Assembly: GCA_947359465.1 (NCBI GenBank)
Contig: OX375879.1
Span: 92,925,078 to 92,989,077, forward strand
DNA from: Metellina segmentata
Taxonomy: Eukaryota > Arthropoda > Arachnida > Araneae > Tetragnathidae
Length of the DNA stretch: 64,000 nt
Reading direction: 5' to 3'
Below the pieces are notes generated by a model. The model was not told the DNA's origin and made no database searches. It saw only the letters and a list, made by a program, of their open reading frames with translations. Position numbers and translations under genes: made by a program. This document shows, in pieces, positions 21,855 to 32,729 of the stretch. How positions within the stretch are numbered: the first letter of the stretch is position 1; each line of letters starts with the position of its first letter.

Positions 21855-22625
21855 CGCCCTGCATGGAAAACTGAAGGTTGCTAGGTGGAATAATGTGTAC
21901 ATGTCCCTCAGAGGGGCAAGTGAGAAATATATCTCCGATACAAGAGAAACTTTATTTTATTTACGTAATGGGACTAACTTAACGTAAACTGGTTACTTAC
22001 AAACATAATTTATCCTAGCGTATACATACAACCAGTCCACAACACCAGGTCTTATCATTGGTAATTAAAATGACCGCATAAACGTTTAACCCTCTCCAAA
22101 TGGTTCTTTTAAAGTCTCTGACAAACTGCACATTTAATTAACTAACTCCAGCTATCGGGCGACATGGCGAGAAGCAATTAACACCACAATTAATCGCTTT
22201 TCAATCGTCTGATTAAACCTCGGAGGACCGCGTTTGAAATCTTTTTAACGCCAAAGTTAAAAAAGCGAGAGGTCGGAGAGGAGCGGGAATACGAGTACTC
22301 CCTAGAGATAAAGTACAGTATTTCCAATTTGACGCCTCTTATCTCGCAGTTTCAGCTTCCTCCCACACTTTTCTATAAACCACGCATTTACAGATAAATC
22401 TTAAACTACACCATGTGAGCCTTTCGCCGTCAAATTAACTGGGAAAGTTTCAAAGTTCACCTTTGCTTTGGATACCGATGTGTAGTTTGTTTGATGTTGA
22501 AGCCTTTTGCGGTATTTTTAACAGTGAAGATAGTTGGAAAGGAAATTAATCAACGAGTCTTGAAAGTATCGCACTTTTAAAACAATTGAAACATTTATAG
22601 AAAGTAAAAACGAAAATCAGTTTAG
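21855..22625. other. Unassigned DNA
   Basis: It includes a purine-rich patch (GCGAGAGGTCGGAGAGGAGC near 22265). No coding or repeat assignment is possible. Confidence 0.4.
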
Positions 22626-22628
22626 TTA

Positions 22629-23420
22629 TACGAGGGTCTTTCGAAAAGTAACACTCGTTTTAAAATAAAATAGACCAATCAAAAATTTTCAACCACACTT
22701 TTTATTTCACTTTTTCATTCCTTATATTACTTTCCTACATATTACCCTTGCAAATTTAAACATTTGTCTTATCTTGTGACGAGCTTTTGAATATTAGAGT
22801 CACACTCCTCTGCCGCCAGTCCATTGATATAAGCAGTAACGTCTTTAAGTTTTTGTGGTTGTCATTGAGCATGCGTAGCACCCACCTTGCACAAAATTTT
22901 CTCAATTTGAGGTGATCTGTTACCTTTTATTAATGCTAGTGGGAGACACTTGTGAAAATTTGTCAAGAATTCCATCCGAAGTCCCACGCTGATCTTACTT
23001 GATGAATGTGTCGACAGACTTGACAAGCTCATCCGTAATGACACTTGGGCAGCCACATCGCTCCTCATCATAGACGTTCTCTCTTCCCTCATTAAAACTT
23101 CGGCACCGACGACGCACACATGATTCATTCATCACATCACCATACATTGCTTTGATTTCATGATACCTTTCGCTTTGTCGCACATTTTTTTTGAGTTTAG
23201 AAATCGGATCGCAAATATCACTTAACATTTGGTGGCACGCAGGATTTTCTTGGACAGTTTGTTTGCTTACCAAAACAACAATTACCATTGTAATGCGATG
23301 TAATTCAGTAAACAGCTTGGCAGACGAGCCTTAAAGCTGATTGAGCTTGACTGGTGCCACTGCCACTGCCATAGTGGTGCGCATGCTCAAACTGGTATTA
23401 CTTTCCGAACGAACCTCGTA
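22629..23420 (-). mobile_element. Core-deleted mariner element
   Basis: Inverted ends read TACGAGG(G/T)TC(T/G)TTCG(A/G)AAAGTAA, written with alternatives, bounded by TA at 22629-22630 and 23419-23420. At 792 bp it is shorter than the roughly 1.3 kb of complete relatives. The transposase N- and C-terminal ends remain but the catalytic core is gone, so movement would need an enzyme from elsewhere. Confidence 0.85.
22720..23260 (-). pseudogene. Mariner-like transposase lacking its catalytic core
   Basis: The minus strand reads YHEIKAMYGDVMNESCVRRR, SFNEGRENVYDEERCG and PSVITDELVKSVDTFIK. These match the second helix-turn-helix and linker of mariner transposases (the CRRWxxxFxxGRxxVxDExRSGRPS signature). 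After a stop, another frame gives FCARWVLRMLNDN. Then the sequence jumps to INGLAAEECDSNIQKLVTR and DKCLNLQG, the very C-terminus. All three catalytic Asp motifs are absent. Confidence 0.85.
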
Positions 23421-23424
23421 TTTA

Positions 23425-23995
23425 AAAATATTATTTAATGTCATGTATCAAGTTTCTTCAATTGACTGAATCCAATGCAATTTGAACTATGAATCCCAAA
23501 CGTACTTTTCCTAATTTTCTGTTGGAGCTCATTATGTTTTGGCCACTATGCTAACAATCTGAAATTAGAAGGTGACTTGGCCTCGGTTCCCATACCTTAC
23601 GCTAAGTGCAATTCTATTTTCTGCGTCAGTCAAACTTTTCTTGTGGGTGGGTGCCCACCATCGATCTTCTAATGACAAGGCATGTGAGCGGTGTTGCTGT
23701 CGTAAGAAATCAAAACAGTAAGTCACGTGGGCTTACGAATCGGCTTGGGTCGATTATCTATCGAAGCGCAGACTACATGTTGCATATTAGGATTCATGCT
23801 ATTTCCCACAACGACGTGACTAATCTACAAACCGAGCGATCTGAAGAAACTGCATGAAGCTACACGTACATGCTCCGTCTTTGTCATTACAAGACTAATG
23901 ATGTACATTACTTGACGTAGTTCTCTTTGTGTTTGGCGCAGCGGGGAGAAATATGGCGTCTTTTTGCCCATAAAATATCCAATCTACCTAAATAA
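23425..23995. other. Mostly unassigned; SINE-C 3' fragment at 23905-23960
   Basis: TCTTTGTGTTTGGCGCAGCG followed by GAGAAATATGGCG resembles the 3' end of SINE-C at 30660-30700. An 83-codon frame at 23606-23857 is unrecognised. Confidence 0.4.
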
Positions 23996-23999
23996 CTCT

Positions 24000-24180
24000 A
24001 TTGGCCCAGTTGGTTTCCCCACTAGGAACCTGCGATTGGTGGCTACGCAGATTCGATTCCTGCTACTTATATATATCTAGGGTGTATTTCTCTCTTCTGT
24101 ATTCGTAAATCTTTTAAGTGTGTATGTCCGTTTACTCGGCATTGCCTGCTCTGTATTGCGTACAGTTTGTCCAAATGCGA
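24000..24180 (+). mobile_element. SINE-C copy
   Basis: The tRNA-like head starts near GGCCCAGTTGG, with B box GATTCGATTCC at about 24050. The body carries GGTGTATTTCTCTCTTCTGT and AAGTGTGTATGTCCG, and the 3' part GCATTGCCTGCTC. Same family as 30515-30715. Confidence 0.7.
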
Positions 24181-24184
24181 CTTT

Positions 24185-26435
24185 TGAGCTATAAAAACTC
24201 AACCAATTAATCCAAGTTACAGTAGCGGTTCAGTGCGTTTGTCCATCGCACTAACACCCTGCATAGACGCGAGATTTAAGTATACTGAATATTGCTATAC
24301 AGAGATAACAAGGTGTTGCTGTCGTAAGAAGAGTGCAGAGATACAGAGGTGCTACAACATATAGTAATCAAGTGACTGTTATGTGAAAAGTTGACTTGGT
24401 TGTTCGATTTGCAATCTTATCGCTTTGTTTGGTGATATAAAATCTGATGACAGGATAGGCTTTTGAATGCATGCGTATTTTTATAGAGTGGCTACAATAC
24501 TGGTGAAATTGTCAAAGTCCTCAACTATATCGCGCTGACCAATCAGATGACGAATCAATGAATGGGCGTTTTCTCCCGGCCCGTGAACCAATTAAATGAC
24601 GAATGTTTGAATCCACCCAGCTGACGAAAGATAGTCAGTCTCTACGAGCCACTATACTACTAGTTTTAGTCACATTATCATCGGCACATAAAAAGTTTAC
24701 CATTGATAACTCTACCTTGTGTGATACTTTATGTATACATATGAGTAGTATACTAGGCAAGTCCGATTCATAGTATACTACTCATAGGTATTAGGTCACT
24801 TACCAGAATGCATTTCTATTTTCTTTGCCAGTAAAATTTTCATTGTTTTGTGTTTATCTATTTCTTGACTTTTCCTGTTTGTTCGGTGCAGCTTAGCCGA
24901 ACATGATTTCTTGCGTCATGAAACCAAATCTCAAGCAACGAAACTACTAACTACTACCCACATATACCTATCAAATTGGCCCACGTGTAACAAATAATTA
25001 TAGTAATTTTCTTTTAAATAATAGAGACGATTTGAGCAATCATGAGAGGAATAAAATTATTCGTAATTTTAAATTTAATTATACGCTCTTTGAGTCAATT
25101 TTGATATATTATATATGAGTATCATAAGATATCAATGGAGGATCCAATCTGTTAATGCTTCTATGGCTTTACAGTTCACTAAACAAAACAACCTGTCATT
25201 TTTCCCAAGAGATTTCTAAAGTTTTCTATTACCAAAATGTAAAGCAATTTCAAACGCCAAATGAAAGACCAAGTTTGAATGTTTCGAAACGACTGCGGTA
25301 AGAACGGACAAGATCAACTTACTTGACAACTTGTTTAGCTTGTCAGTTTGAAGAAACTTTATGTGGATACAGCAGTTAGTTCATTAAAGTAGACATTTGT
25401 TTGGAAAGGGATTGCTATATTTCGAGATCATCAGTTTTCTCCAGGATTCTCCTCTTTTTTACCTTTGAATGGTAGAGTGCAGCCTCATTAGGCAAAAAGG
25501 TCCCCCAAGAATACATTAGACTCGAAATTTTACTCCCGTTTGTTAAAAAAAAATTTGAAATGAATTACTTTTTATCAACTTGTGCGCGATTGAATTTCTC
25601 GGTAAAAAGTTGGCAACAGATTATAAAAAGCAACCGACAAATTCTGTATGGCGTGATTTATTCTTTATTCTTTATTTTCAATCCAAGCAGACTGTTGTAG
25701 CAAAATGGTTCTTTTTAGGAGACAACTTTTTTAAATTCCAAACGTGTAGCCAGTCGAATGTCTAAATCTTACCCTACCTGTTCCACTGTGACTTTTTTCT
25801 TCTATTATTCCCAGATTTGCGAGGCAGAAAGAATTTTTCGATCGAGTAGAAAATCAATCTCTTCGATGGAAACTGCTTTTAGTGAGGCTAAAATTGCCTC
25901 AAACTGTGAAAACCGAACTTTTCCAGGGACGATAGAAATTTTTCGTGTAGCTTGAAATTGCATCGCACATTTAGTCCCCTGGGATAAAGTTTTACTGTTT
26001 TTATTTGCACCGTTGTCTTCGTACATACATTTTTGACTCATTCAACGGAATCTTATGGCATACGATAATCGATTTGTTTTATATTCATGTTTCATGCAGT
26101 AACTGAATAGAATGTATCGAATTCTTTGCGCATATAGTGGAAACGTTTTGATTTAAAGTGAATAAAATTGTTAGCATTCCTGCATATTAGCTTTTGTATA
26201 TATTGATATTTTTTTTAAAACATAAATCATTCAATAAATAATCATCAAGAGTAAATACTGTAAAAAACTTTCCCAAATATATTTGATAAATGAAGTATTT
26301 AAAAATTCGAGTACTCTCCGAAACAAAAAAGTTAAAATACGAGTAAAAATTCGAAAACTTCGAATTCAAAACGAGAGTTAATATAAACAAGTAAAGTAGA
26401 ACTAGTTTATTGGTTCACTCCAATTGTATTTTAAG
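24185..26435. other. Long unassigned region with a perfect small hairpin and SINE-C fragment
   Basis: The 24741-24755 arm ATGAGTAGTATACTA is the exact reverse complement of 24771-24785. At 24850-24920, CTGTTTGTTCGGTGCAGC resembles a SINE-C 3' end. A possible MITE at about 24483-24656 has only weak terminal similarity. Frames at 25580-26041 (both strands) are unrecognised. No other feature seen. Confidence 0.4.
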
Positions 26436-26439
26436 TCAA

Positions 26440-26555
26440 TCATAGCTGAAACGACGATAAACTGCATTTTAAGGCAACTCAGATATGTATCCTGCGAGAA
26501 CATTTGGAACGGTGGGGGTTATACGTATATTCACAGATCGTCTGGTTTCTTTGTT
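26440..26555 (+). repeat. R1 interspersed repeat, copy b (partial)
   Basis: AAACGACGATAAACTGCATTT, with one interruption relative to other copies, then AAGGCAACTCAGATATGTAT and CCTGCGAGAACA, match the right half of R1. It ends where a full-length SINE-A begins shortly after. Confidence 0.6.
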
Positions 26556-26589
26556 TACATTCTTTGTTTGCTTTCTTTCCCTTTGAAAG

Positions 26590-26920
26590 AAGCCGACCAA
26601 CCGGTATAGTGGTTAAGGTGTTAGCCTCTAGATCGGAAGGTTTCTGGTTCGAATCCGGGTCCGGGCATGGATGTTTGTAATCGTACGGTGTAGAGGCGGC
26701 TGGTGCACCATAAATATGTCGTGGCCGAAAGTCCTCACGTTGGGTTGGTGTAGAAGTTTGGAGAGTGGGGTGTCAGCTCAGGTGTTGCTTCGTCATCTGA
26801 CCGTGGTTCAAAATGACGAGGTGTTGTCCTCGGATTTCTCCCTTAAGGGACTGATACCGGACTGTCGTCAATAGCCCGCTGTGTTGCTCTAGTACGACGT
26901 TAACTAAAATTACCATTACC
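26590..26920 (+). mobile_element. SINE-A, full length with tRNA-derived head
   Basis: The head has an A box TAGTGGTTAAGG and B box GGTTCGAATCC, the two internal RNA polymerase III promoter elements, separated by about 35 bp. The body follows: GTAGAGGCGGCTGGTGCACC, TCGTGGCCGAAAGTCCTCAC, GGAGAGTGGGGTGTCAGCTC, AGGTGTTGTCCTCGG, CAATAGCCCGCTGTGTTGC, ending GACGTTAACTAAAATTACC. Flanking CTTTGAAAG (26581) and CTCTGAAAG (26921) look like a 9-bp target duplication with one mismatch. This is the best model for the family. It has no coding capacity, and mobilisation would depend on a LINE. Confidence 0.9.
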
Positions 26921-27140
26921 TCTGAAAGTAAGCGAATAGAATTGGAATTCTTTGCATTTGAGAGGGTTGTTTAGTGTACATAGACAAGCCAGACGATCAG
27001 CGACGATTCTAGTTTTACTGTCCCAATGCTCTCATATAATACATATGAGGGTTACCTTAAAATGTAGTTTATCATCGTTTCGGCAACGTTTGGCGTCTAA
27101 TATAATTAGTGTTTACAATTGTTATGTCCTATATGAATTC

Positions 27141-27263
27141 AACAGACCAATCCGTTTGATGGATAAAGTGTTAGACTTGAGATAGTTAGGCTCCAGGTTC
27201 GAATCCGGATCAATGCATGTATGTTTGTTAGCGTATGGTGTAGAGGTGGCTGATTCACCTTAA
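27141..27263 (+). mobile_element. SINE-A head, truncated, forming half of an inverted dimer
   Basis: The head carries B box GGTTCGAATCCGG, then GTAGAGGTGGCTGATTCACC, and stops after CCTTAAATTA. An inverted SINE-A continues at once from its own 3' end. The A box is decayed (TTGATGGATAAAGTG). Confidence 0.85.
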
Positions 27264-27556
27264 ATTAACGTCGCACTAGAGCAACACAACTGGCTATTGA
27301 CGACGGTCCGGGAACAACCCTCTAAGGGAATTATCCTAGGACAACTCCACGTAATTTTGAACCACCTTCAGATGACGATGCAACACCTGAGCTAGCACCA
27401 CATTCTTCAAACTTCCACACCAATCCAACGTGTGGACTTTCGGCTATGACAGATTTAAGGTGCACCAGCCGCCTCAAAAACATACCATGATTCGAACCAT
27501 GAGCCTTCTGATCTGAAGGGTAACAACCGAACCAACAGGTTGGTTGGTCGGCTCTT
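27264..27556 (-). mobile_element. SINE-A copy, inverted relative to its neighbour
   Basis: On the minus strand it begins GCCGACCAACCAACCTGTTG, has a degenerate B box ATGGTTCGAATCATGG and the full body down to GTGCGACGTTAA. It abuts the truncated plus-strand head with no spacer. The two heads can pair as about 120-bp arms around the body. Confidence 0.9.
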
Positions 27557-27559
27557 ATA

Positions 27560-27891
27560 ATGTGGAAGCATAATGGTTAAACTGTCCTGGTGCTTATATT
27601 AGCTAAGGAAACTTACTTGTAGTGATTAGATTTAACTATAGTCTCTGGTGCAAAAAACCTTTTCCAAACTGTCACTACTTCGGACAAGATACAATTTGTT
27701 TTTCCTACTTGGATTTTCGTTCTCTTGGGGCAGTTTTATCATAACGGGATAGATAGTATTTGTCAAATTTGACCAGATAGACGATATATCTCATTGAAAC
27801 TGAGGGCTTAGAAGAACAAAATTGTAATATTAAAAATCATAAAATGGTTTTAAAATTATATTAAATACAGTATAAAATGATATTAAAATAA
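27560..27891. other. AT-rich DNA without recognised feature
   Basis: It contains a short run of AATATTAAAA-type words next to the Tc1 insertion, similar to sequence on the element's other side (TAAAACAATGTTAAAAATAA), so the element landed in a low-complexity repeat. Confidence 0.45.
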
Positions 27892-27893
27892 TA

Positions 27894-28776
27894 CACAGTC
27901 CAGTCACATTAATGTGACCACCTGTCAAAAGCCAGAATGATCACCTTTGGCAGAACGGACCGCTGCGAGACGTGCAGGAAGAGAGTCAATTAGGTTTCTG
28001 AAGGTGTTCACTGGGATGTTGAGCCATGCTGACTCCAGTGCCGTGGCCAGCTGCGCTAGATTACCTCCCTCCTCCAGCCTTTATCATTTCGGCAATTGTT
28101 GCAGAATGTTTGCTTTCAGACGTTTCACGCCGTATACGCCAACGTCCATCTGTCCGATGGAGCATAAAACTTGATTCATCGGAAAAAGCCACCTGTCGCC
28201 ACTCTGTGGACGTCCAGTTGCGGTACTGGAATGCAAATTCCAGCCTTCGTCGCCGATGAACAGCAGTCAGCATAGGTGCATTAACCAGGCATCTGCTGCG
28301 GAGGCCCATGCGCAGCAACGTTCGCTGAACCGTTGTTGAAGATACAGTCTTGGTAGCCTTGGTCAGTTGCTCAACAGTTGCACGTCTATTCGCCCGAACG
28401 CATCTCCGTAGCCTTCGTTCGCCTCTGTCATCTATAGCCCGTGGTGCACCACATGTGCCACGCCGCTGATTTTGGATAGTGCCATTTTGCCATGCACGGT
28501 ATACTTTTACCACGGCGGCACGCGAACAGTTCACAAAATTAGCCGTTTCCGAAATGCTTCCACCCTTTGCCCGAAAGCCAATAATCATGCCCTTTTGAGA
28601 CGTCGGATAAATCGCTACGTTTCTGCATTACGCCAACGATTGAAATGCTTTTCGATGCCCTAGGACATCCTTTACATACACTCCATTGCAATGTGCTGCC
28701 ACCTGCCTTTTGTGATTGGTTATTTCACGTTGACATTGAAAGTAGGTGGTGGTCACATTAATGTGACTGGACTGTG
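27894..28776 (-). mobile_element. Core-deleted Tc1-like transposon
   Basis: The terminal inverted repeat is CACAGTCCAGTCACATTAAT continuing GTGACCACC, perfect at both ends, with TA duplications at 27892-27893 and 28777-28778. Length 883 bp. The intact ends and only partly decayed reading frame suggest a fairly young non-autonomous copy. A lone diverged copy of this terminus is at about 55776-55802. Confidence 0.93.
27918..28640 (-). pseudogene. Tc1-like transposase with internal deletion
   Basis: The minus-strand frame MIIGFRAKGGSISETANFVN to KAGGGR (28588-28061) has the paired helix-turn-helix region (CSRAAVVKVYRAW; GAPRAIDDRGERRLRR), then TEWRQVAFSDESSF with the first catalytic Asp and DGRWRIRRE. 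It then jumps to LATALESAWLNIPVNTFRN and DSLPARLAAVRSAKG, the C-terminus, in another frame. The second Asp and the Glu are deleted. Upstream of the Met, MQKRSDLSDVSKG continues the protein in a third frame, showing a one-base frameshift near 28591. Confidence 0.9.
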
Positions 28777-28779
28777 TAT

Positions 28780-29370
28780 AAAACAATGTTAAAAATAATA
28801 TATATTCATATAATATTAAAAATTTGGAAAAATATACATATAAAGTAAAGTTTTCAAAACATTTTGATGGATAGAAAAATAGATCTGATAAATGAAAAGC
28901 ACAAACTTTTGTACCTTTTTGTGAATAACAGAGGAAAAGATGTAAGAGCCGGACTGTATTTCAAACCAACAACTATATTAATTTCATTCGTTAATCGCAT
29001 GCTCTGAATATTCAACCCAAGATTCCTATCAGAAGTATATTTTAACATAGACACATGTACTTGAAAGCAATTTTATCAATTTAAATTTTACAGTCGAATA
29101 TGAATTACTCTTTAACGTGTACTGCTAGATTGAGTTCTAGGAATTAAACGATGGAGCGCATTTTTCGAATTTTGAAATCCGAAGCATAATGACAGAGTCC
29201 AGAGTAATTAGCAGTGAATGTGAAGAATTTTAAGCCGTATAATGGAATTTAACGACTGTGTGCATTCGTCCGGAAAGCAATTAATCTTTAGTTCAGTCAA
29301 GATTCCTCGGTCTTAGATTTTCGACGAAGTTCTTCCGAGATCGAGAAGTACTCGAGTGGAACAGGTGTAT
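28780..29370. other. AT-rich DNA without recognised feature
   Basis: A 66-codon minus-strand frame at 28854-29054 is unrecognised. Nothing else was seen. Confidence 0.45.
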
Positions 29371-29374
29371 TTTG

Positions 29375-29379
<5 letters not shown>

Positions 29380-29416
<37 letters not shown>
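29380..29416. repeat. (TA)n microsatellite
   Basis: An uninterrupted TA dinucleotide run of close to 19 repeats. It is self-complementary and probably length-variable between individuals. Confidence 0.95.
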
Positions 29417-29421
<5 letters not shown>

Positions 29422-29594
29422 TCTAGAAGTCTTCTAACAAGTTAGGTAACATTTCTTATCCCCAAATGCTTTATGTTGTCTCCAGTTAAAGAAATAAACG
29501 TTGTCCCTAATTACACACTGTAGAATTAATTACGTCATAGGATAATAAATTAGCGAAATCTCTGGCTTTGTTTCAATCGAACTTGGATGGATTA

Positions 29595-30359
29595 GGCCCG
29601 GTGCACACATCCGGTTTTTCAACGTGCGGCGCCGCGGCCGAAACGCAAGTGCGGTCTGAGATTCATTAGATCCAATGGAGCAGTGCACACATGCCTCTAG
29701 CGCCGCTGGGGCGACGCACGTCCAACTTGCGTGCAATTTGTACCGCAGTTCCCCACGGCGCCGCACATGAGTCTCCGTTCTGAAGTACCTTGTTTTCATA
29801 AACAAATGGAATATAAATAATAATTAATTAATGGTTGTATCCAGTAATTTCTATTTTGTTTCAAAATATACTTTTTTTTTTACACCAAGTAAGTAAACAC
29901 GTTTTTTTCCATAGAATATTTATCGCAAATGGCGCGAAATGAGTTCGTGCGACATTTCACGGTTATGTGTGCATAGTTGGGCTTCGGTGCCGCAGTGGCG
30001 CCGCACGTTGAAAACCGGATGTGTGCACCGGACCTTAAACGTGTTTATTTTGCTTACTTGGTGTAAAAAAAAATATTTTTTGAAACAAAATAGACGTTTC
30101 TGGATACAACCATTAATTAATTATTATTTATATTCCATTTATATATGAATACCAGGTACTTCAGAACGGAGAAGCGTTTGCGGCGAGCTGCGGCGCCGTG
30201 GGGAACTGAGGTACAAATTGCACGCAAGTTGGACGTGCGTCGAAGCAACGACGCCAGAGTCATGTGTGCACTACTCCATTGGACCTAATGTATCTCAGAT
30301 CGCACTTGCGTTGCGGCAGCGGCGCCATACGTTGAAAAACCGGATGTGTGCACCGGGCC
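29595..30359. mobile_element. Foldback / MITE palindrome with TTA target duplication
   Basis: Left arm (29595 to about 29907) and right arm (about 30038-30359) are reverse complements with a few indels, starting GGCCCGGTGCACACATCCGG at each end. A TTA lies directly outside each end (29592-29594 and 30360-30362), as for PIF/Harbinger-type elements. The 130-bp centre holds a third copy of the terminus (GGATGTGTGCACCGGACC at 30017-30034), also followed by TTA. It is unusually GC-rich (GCGGCGCCGCGG) for this window. Look-alike frames in the two arms are mirror images, not genes. Confidence 0.85.
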
Positions 30360-30514
30360 TTAATAATTCACTGTCCTTTAATCGAGTAATGTTTGTTAAT
30401 TAACCTGTTGTCTTCATTCGATTTGTTTAAATTTCTCCCATCAGGACAAATCTCAAGGGTAAAAAAAATTATTTCGACTAGATCACGATTAATGCTTAGA
30501 AATTCTTCAATTGA

Positions 30515-30715
30515 AGGGGCCGTCATTACTCAGGGGGTATGCCCACTGCGCTAGCAACCTTCGAGTTGTAGACGGCGCTGGTTCGATTTCTCCTTGAGTG
30601 AATTTTTCTCTTCTGTGTTGGTGAAACATTCTTTGTGTGTGTATGTACAGTATTTGATGTTGTTTGTCTTGTGCTTGGCGGAGCATGACCAAACATGGCC
30701 CAACCCAGCTAACCA
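30515..30715 (+). mobile_element. SINE-C copy (family reference)
   Basis: The head runs from GGGGCCGTCATTACTCAG, with B box GGTTCGATTTC at about 30581. The body contains TTTTTCTCTTCTGTGTTGG, TGTGTGTATGTACAGTATTT and GTGCTTGGCGGAGC, ending near CAAACATGGCC. Five copies are recognisable in the window. No clean tail or target duplication is seen. Confidence 0.75.
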
Positions 30716-30962
30716 AGCTTATTTAGAGGTTAATCACTTTAAAATATTTCTTTAATACCTAATTTTTCATTTGCTGTGAAGAAAATCAGAAGTAAAATTA
30801 ATTTGTATTGCGATCGGAGATTAACTTTAGAAAGCACTCTGATGGGCATAGCCACACTACCAATAATAGTTCTTCAATATAATAATAGAAAAGGGATGGA
30901 ATGAATGTAAACCATTAAGCTCTTTAGTAGGCTAAAGTTGCAGTTCTTATCATTCTGTTATA

Positions 30963-30980
30963 TTGGTGACCCGGACGTGA
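30963..30980 (+). other. Possible LTR-retrotransposon primer-binding site
   Basis: TGGTGACCCGGACGTGA begins with TGG, as a primer-binding site complementary to a tRNA 3' CCA end should. It resembles the TGGTGACCCCGACGTGA motif I recall after the 5' LTR of some arthropod Gypsy-type elements. An ATG follows at 30984 (MNTRAFKLA, then a stop); another frame gives LPDDIRYNQSAYRTT. No pol gene or second LTR was found, so at most it is a 5' fragment. Confidence 0.35.
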
Positions 30981-30984
30981 AAAT

Positions 30985-32725
30985 GAATACGCGCGCTTTC
31001 AAACTTGCCAGATGACATTCGCTACAATCAAAGTGCATATCGAACTACGGTTCCTTCTGAACAATTGAATTCCCAATGCGATGTGCGTCACTTTCAAAAG
31101 CTGTCTGAAGCTCTGTGAAAATAGACACTGTTTCTACTCCCATCACAGCTTCCTTCTTCATTGCTACTCAGCCATCAGAAAAGGTATGCACTTTTACTCA
31201 ACTGATAGAGGGCAGTCGAAAGGTCGTTATCCTCCATTACACGGCCACGATTACGGAAGTACTCTCGTGATCACAATACAGCTCTCACATCTCCCTAAAC
31301 AGGTCAGTCACTCAATTAGAAATTACATCTACCAATTTTATAACAACGGCGTTGAGGCCAACACTCGCACCTCTGACTACCCGTCGTGAATCCCTTCTAT
31401 AGTGATCTACTTTAAGGGGTGAACAACACATTTGGGATTCAACTGTTCCCCAGGGATGAGAATGAAGGGAGAAGATTTCCAAAACTCGAACGAAGCAGAT
31501 TTGGGTTTTTTTTGGCGCTAGATTGACGGCCCCTTTTTTTAGTCAGTCCTTATTTCACTTTTGTACTGCCCGCAACCAAAGAAAAACCCTGATTAATTTT
31601 GTAAATAATTAGCGGACTTCGCCACCTGCTCGCTTACGCTAGCCGAAATGCTAACGAAAATAACCGATTTTTGAAGAATATCAAAAAAATATTATCAAGA
31701 ACCAAAAAGAAATTTCTAAGAAAACTCGACGAGCTGCAAAGATTTACGTTGAGAGGTACTCTTAAAAAAAAACTCACAGCTAAAGACTGAAATATTTTGT
31801 ATGTGTTTTGCTCACTCGCGGAAGAAATTTCGCTTTTCCAACTTTGACACTTAATAAACCCTAAACTAATAACAGCATCGGAAAAAAAAATATTTACAAT
31901 TGTCCAGCGAACACAATGAAGAACAAACCATGTTAATTTCATATTTTTCTGATCTTAACTTTCTAGGGAAACCGTCTAAGAATCGAGCTAAACAACACAG
32001 TTTTCAATCCTGCGGCGACGGCGGTAACTTTTTGTAATATAGAGAGATGTAAATCCCTGTGGGGCTTTAAAATAAATACATAGTCTGCTAATATTTGGCT
32101 GTGTGGTTGATTTTTGGCACACCGCTGGGACTACTGCAGTCACTACTAAATTCTGGAGAACTCTAGTGAATTCAGCCACCACTACAGCAATTAACTTAGA
32201 AGAAAACATACTTCTCCCTTTCATAAAATAAGTGTCACATTTGCATATTATTGCTTCGAATAACAATATTTCTTCCACTTTAAAGCGAATTTTAACAACG
32301 AATTCAATATTTACTAGCGTTATAAGGAAACATAAGAATGCCATGTGATGGCCTTATTTTTTTATTCAAAACAAAGGCTGGAAAGTATTTTTGAAAAATT
32401 AACTTTTGAAAAGGGCACCTGCTGATAAAATGGAAAAATAATAATCCCAACTTTGAAAATTTGTTGGAAAAATATAATAATGCCATCTAGAAGCAATTCC
32501 GACAGAATTTGATAGAAAAACTGATACGAGAAAATCGCCATCCAATTAATATTAATTAAAATCCTTAAACCATACTAAAAACCGAATACCGCTTTATTAT
32601 GTAATACTAACTATGCTTGAGATGTAACCATTTTTTTATTTAATTATTTTCTATAACCATAATTTTACTTAACTATATTCGAACCTTTTAATTTGCCATT
32701 AACTCTTTTTCTCCTGCTACTTTTT
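30985..32725. other. Unassigned; possibly decayed retroelement leader, then AT-rich DNA
   Basis: The 102-codon frame at 31081-31389 overlaps what might be a decayed gag region but has no zinc knuckle (CX2CX4HX4C). Minus-strand frames at 31634-31942, 31988-32344 and 32304-32486 are AT-rich, hydrophobic and unrecognised. Confidence 0.35.
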
Positions 32726-32729
32726 CACA

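Noticed and set aside
24483..24656. Possible 170-bp MITE with TATAGAGTGGCT / AGCCACTATA ends
   Set aside because: The terminal match is short and imperfect, and no clear target duplication is visible.
29530..30403. Similar frames in opposite orientations (HASWTCV..RMCAPGL)
   Set aside because: They are mirror translations of the two foldback arms. Similarity follows from the inverted repeat and not from protein conservation.
31634..32486. Three AT-rich minus-strand frames of 60-118 codons as genes
   Set aside because: Hydrophobic, low-complexity composition expected from AT-rich DNA; no family motif, and the frames overlap or abut without a coherent order.
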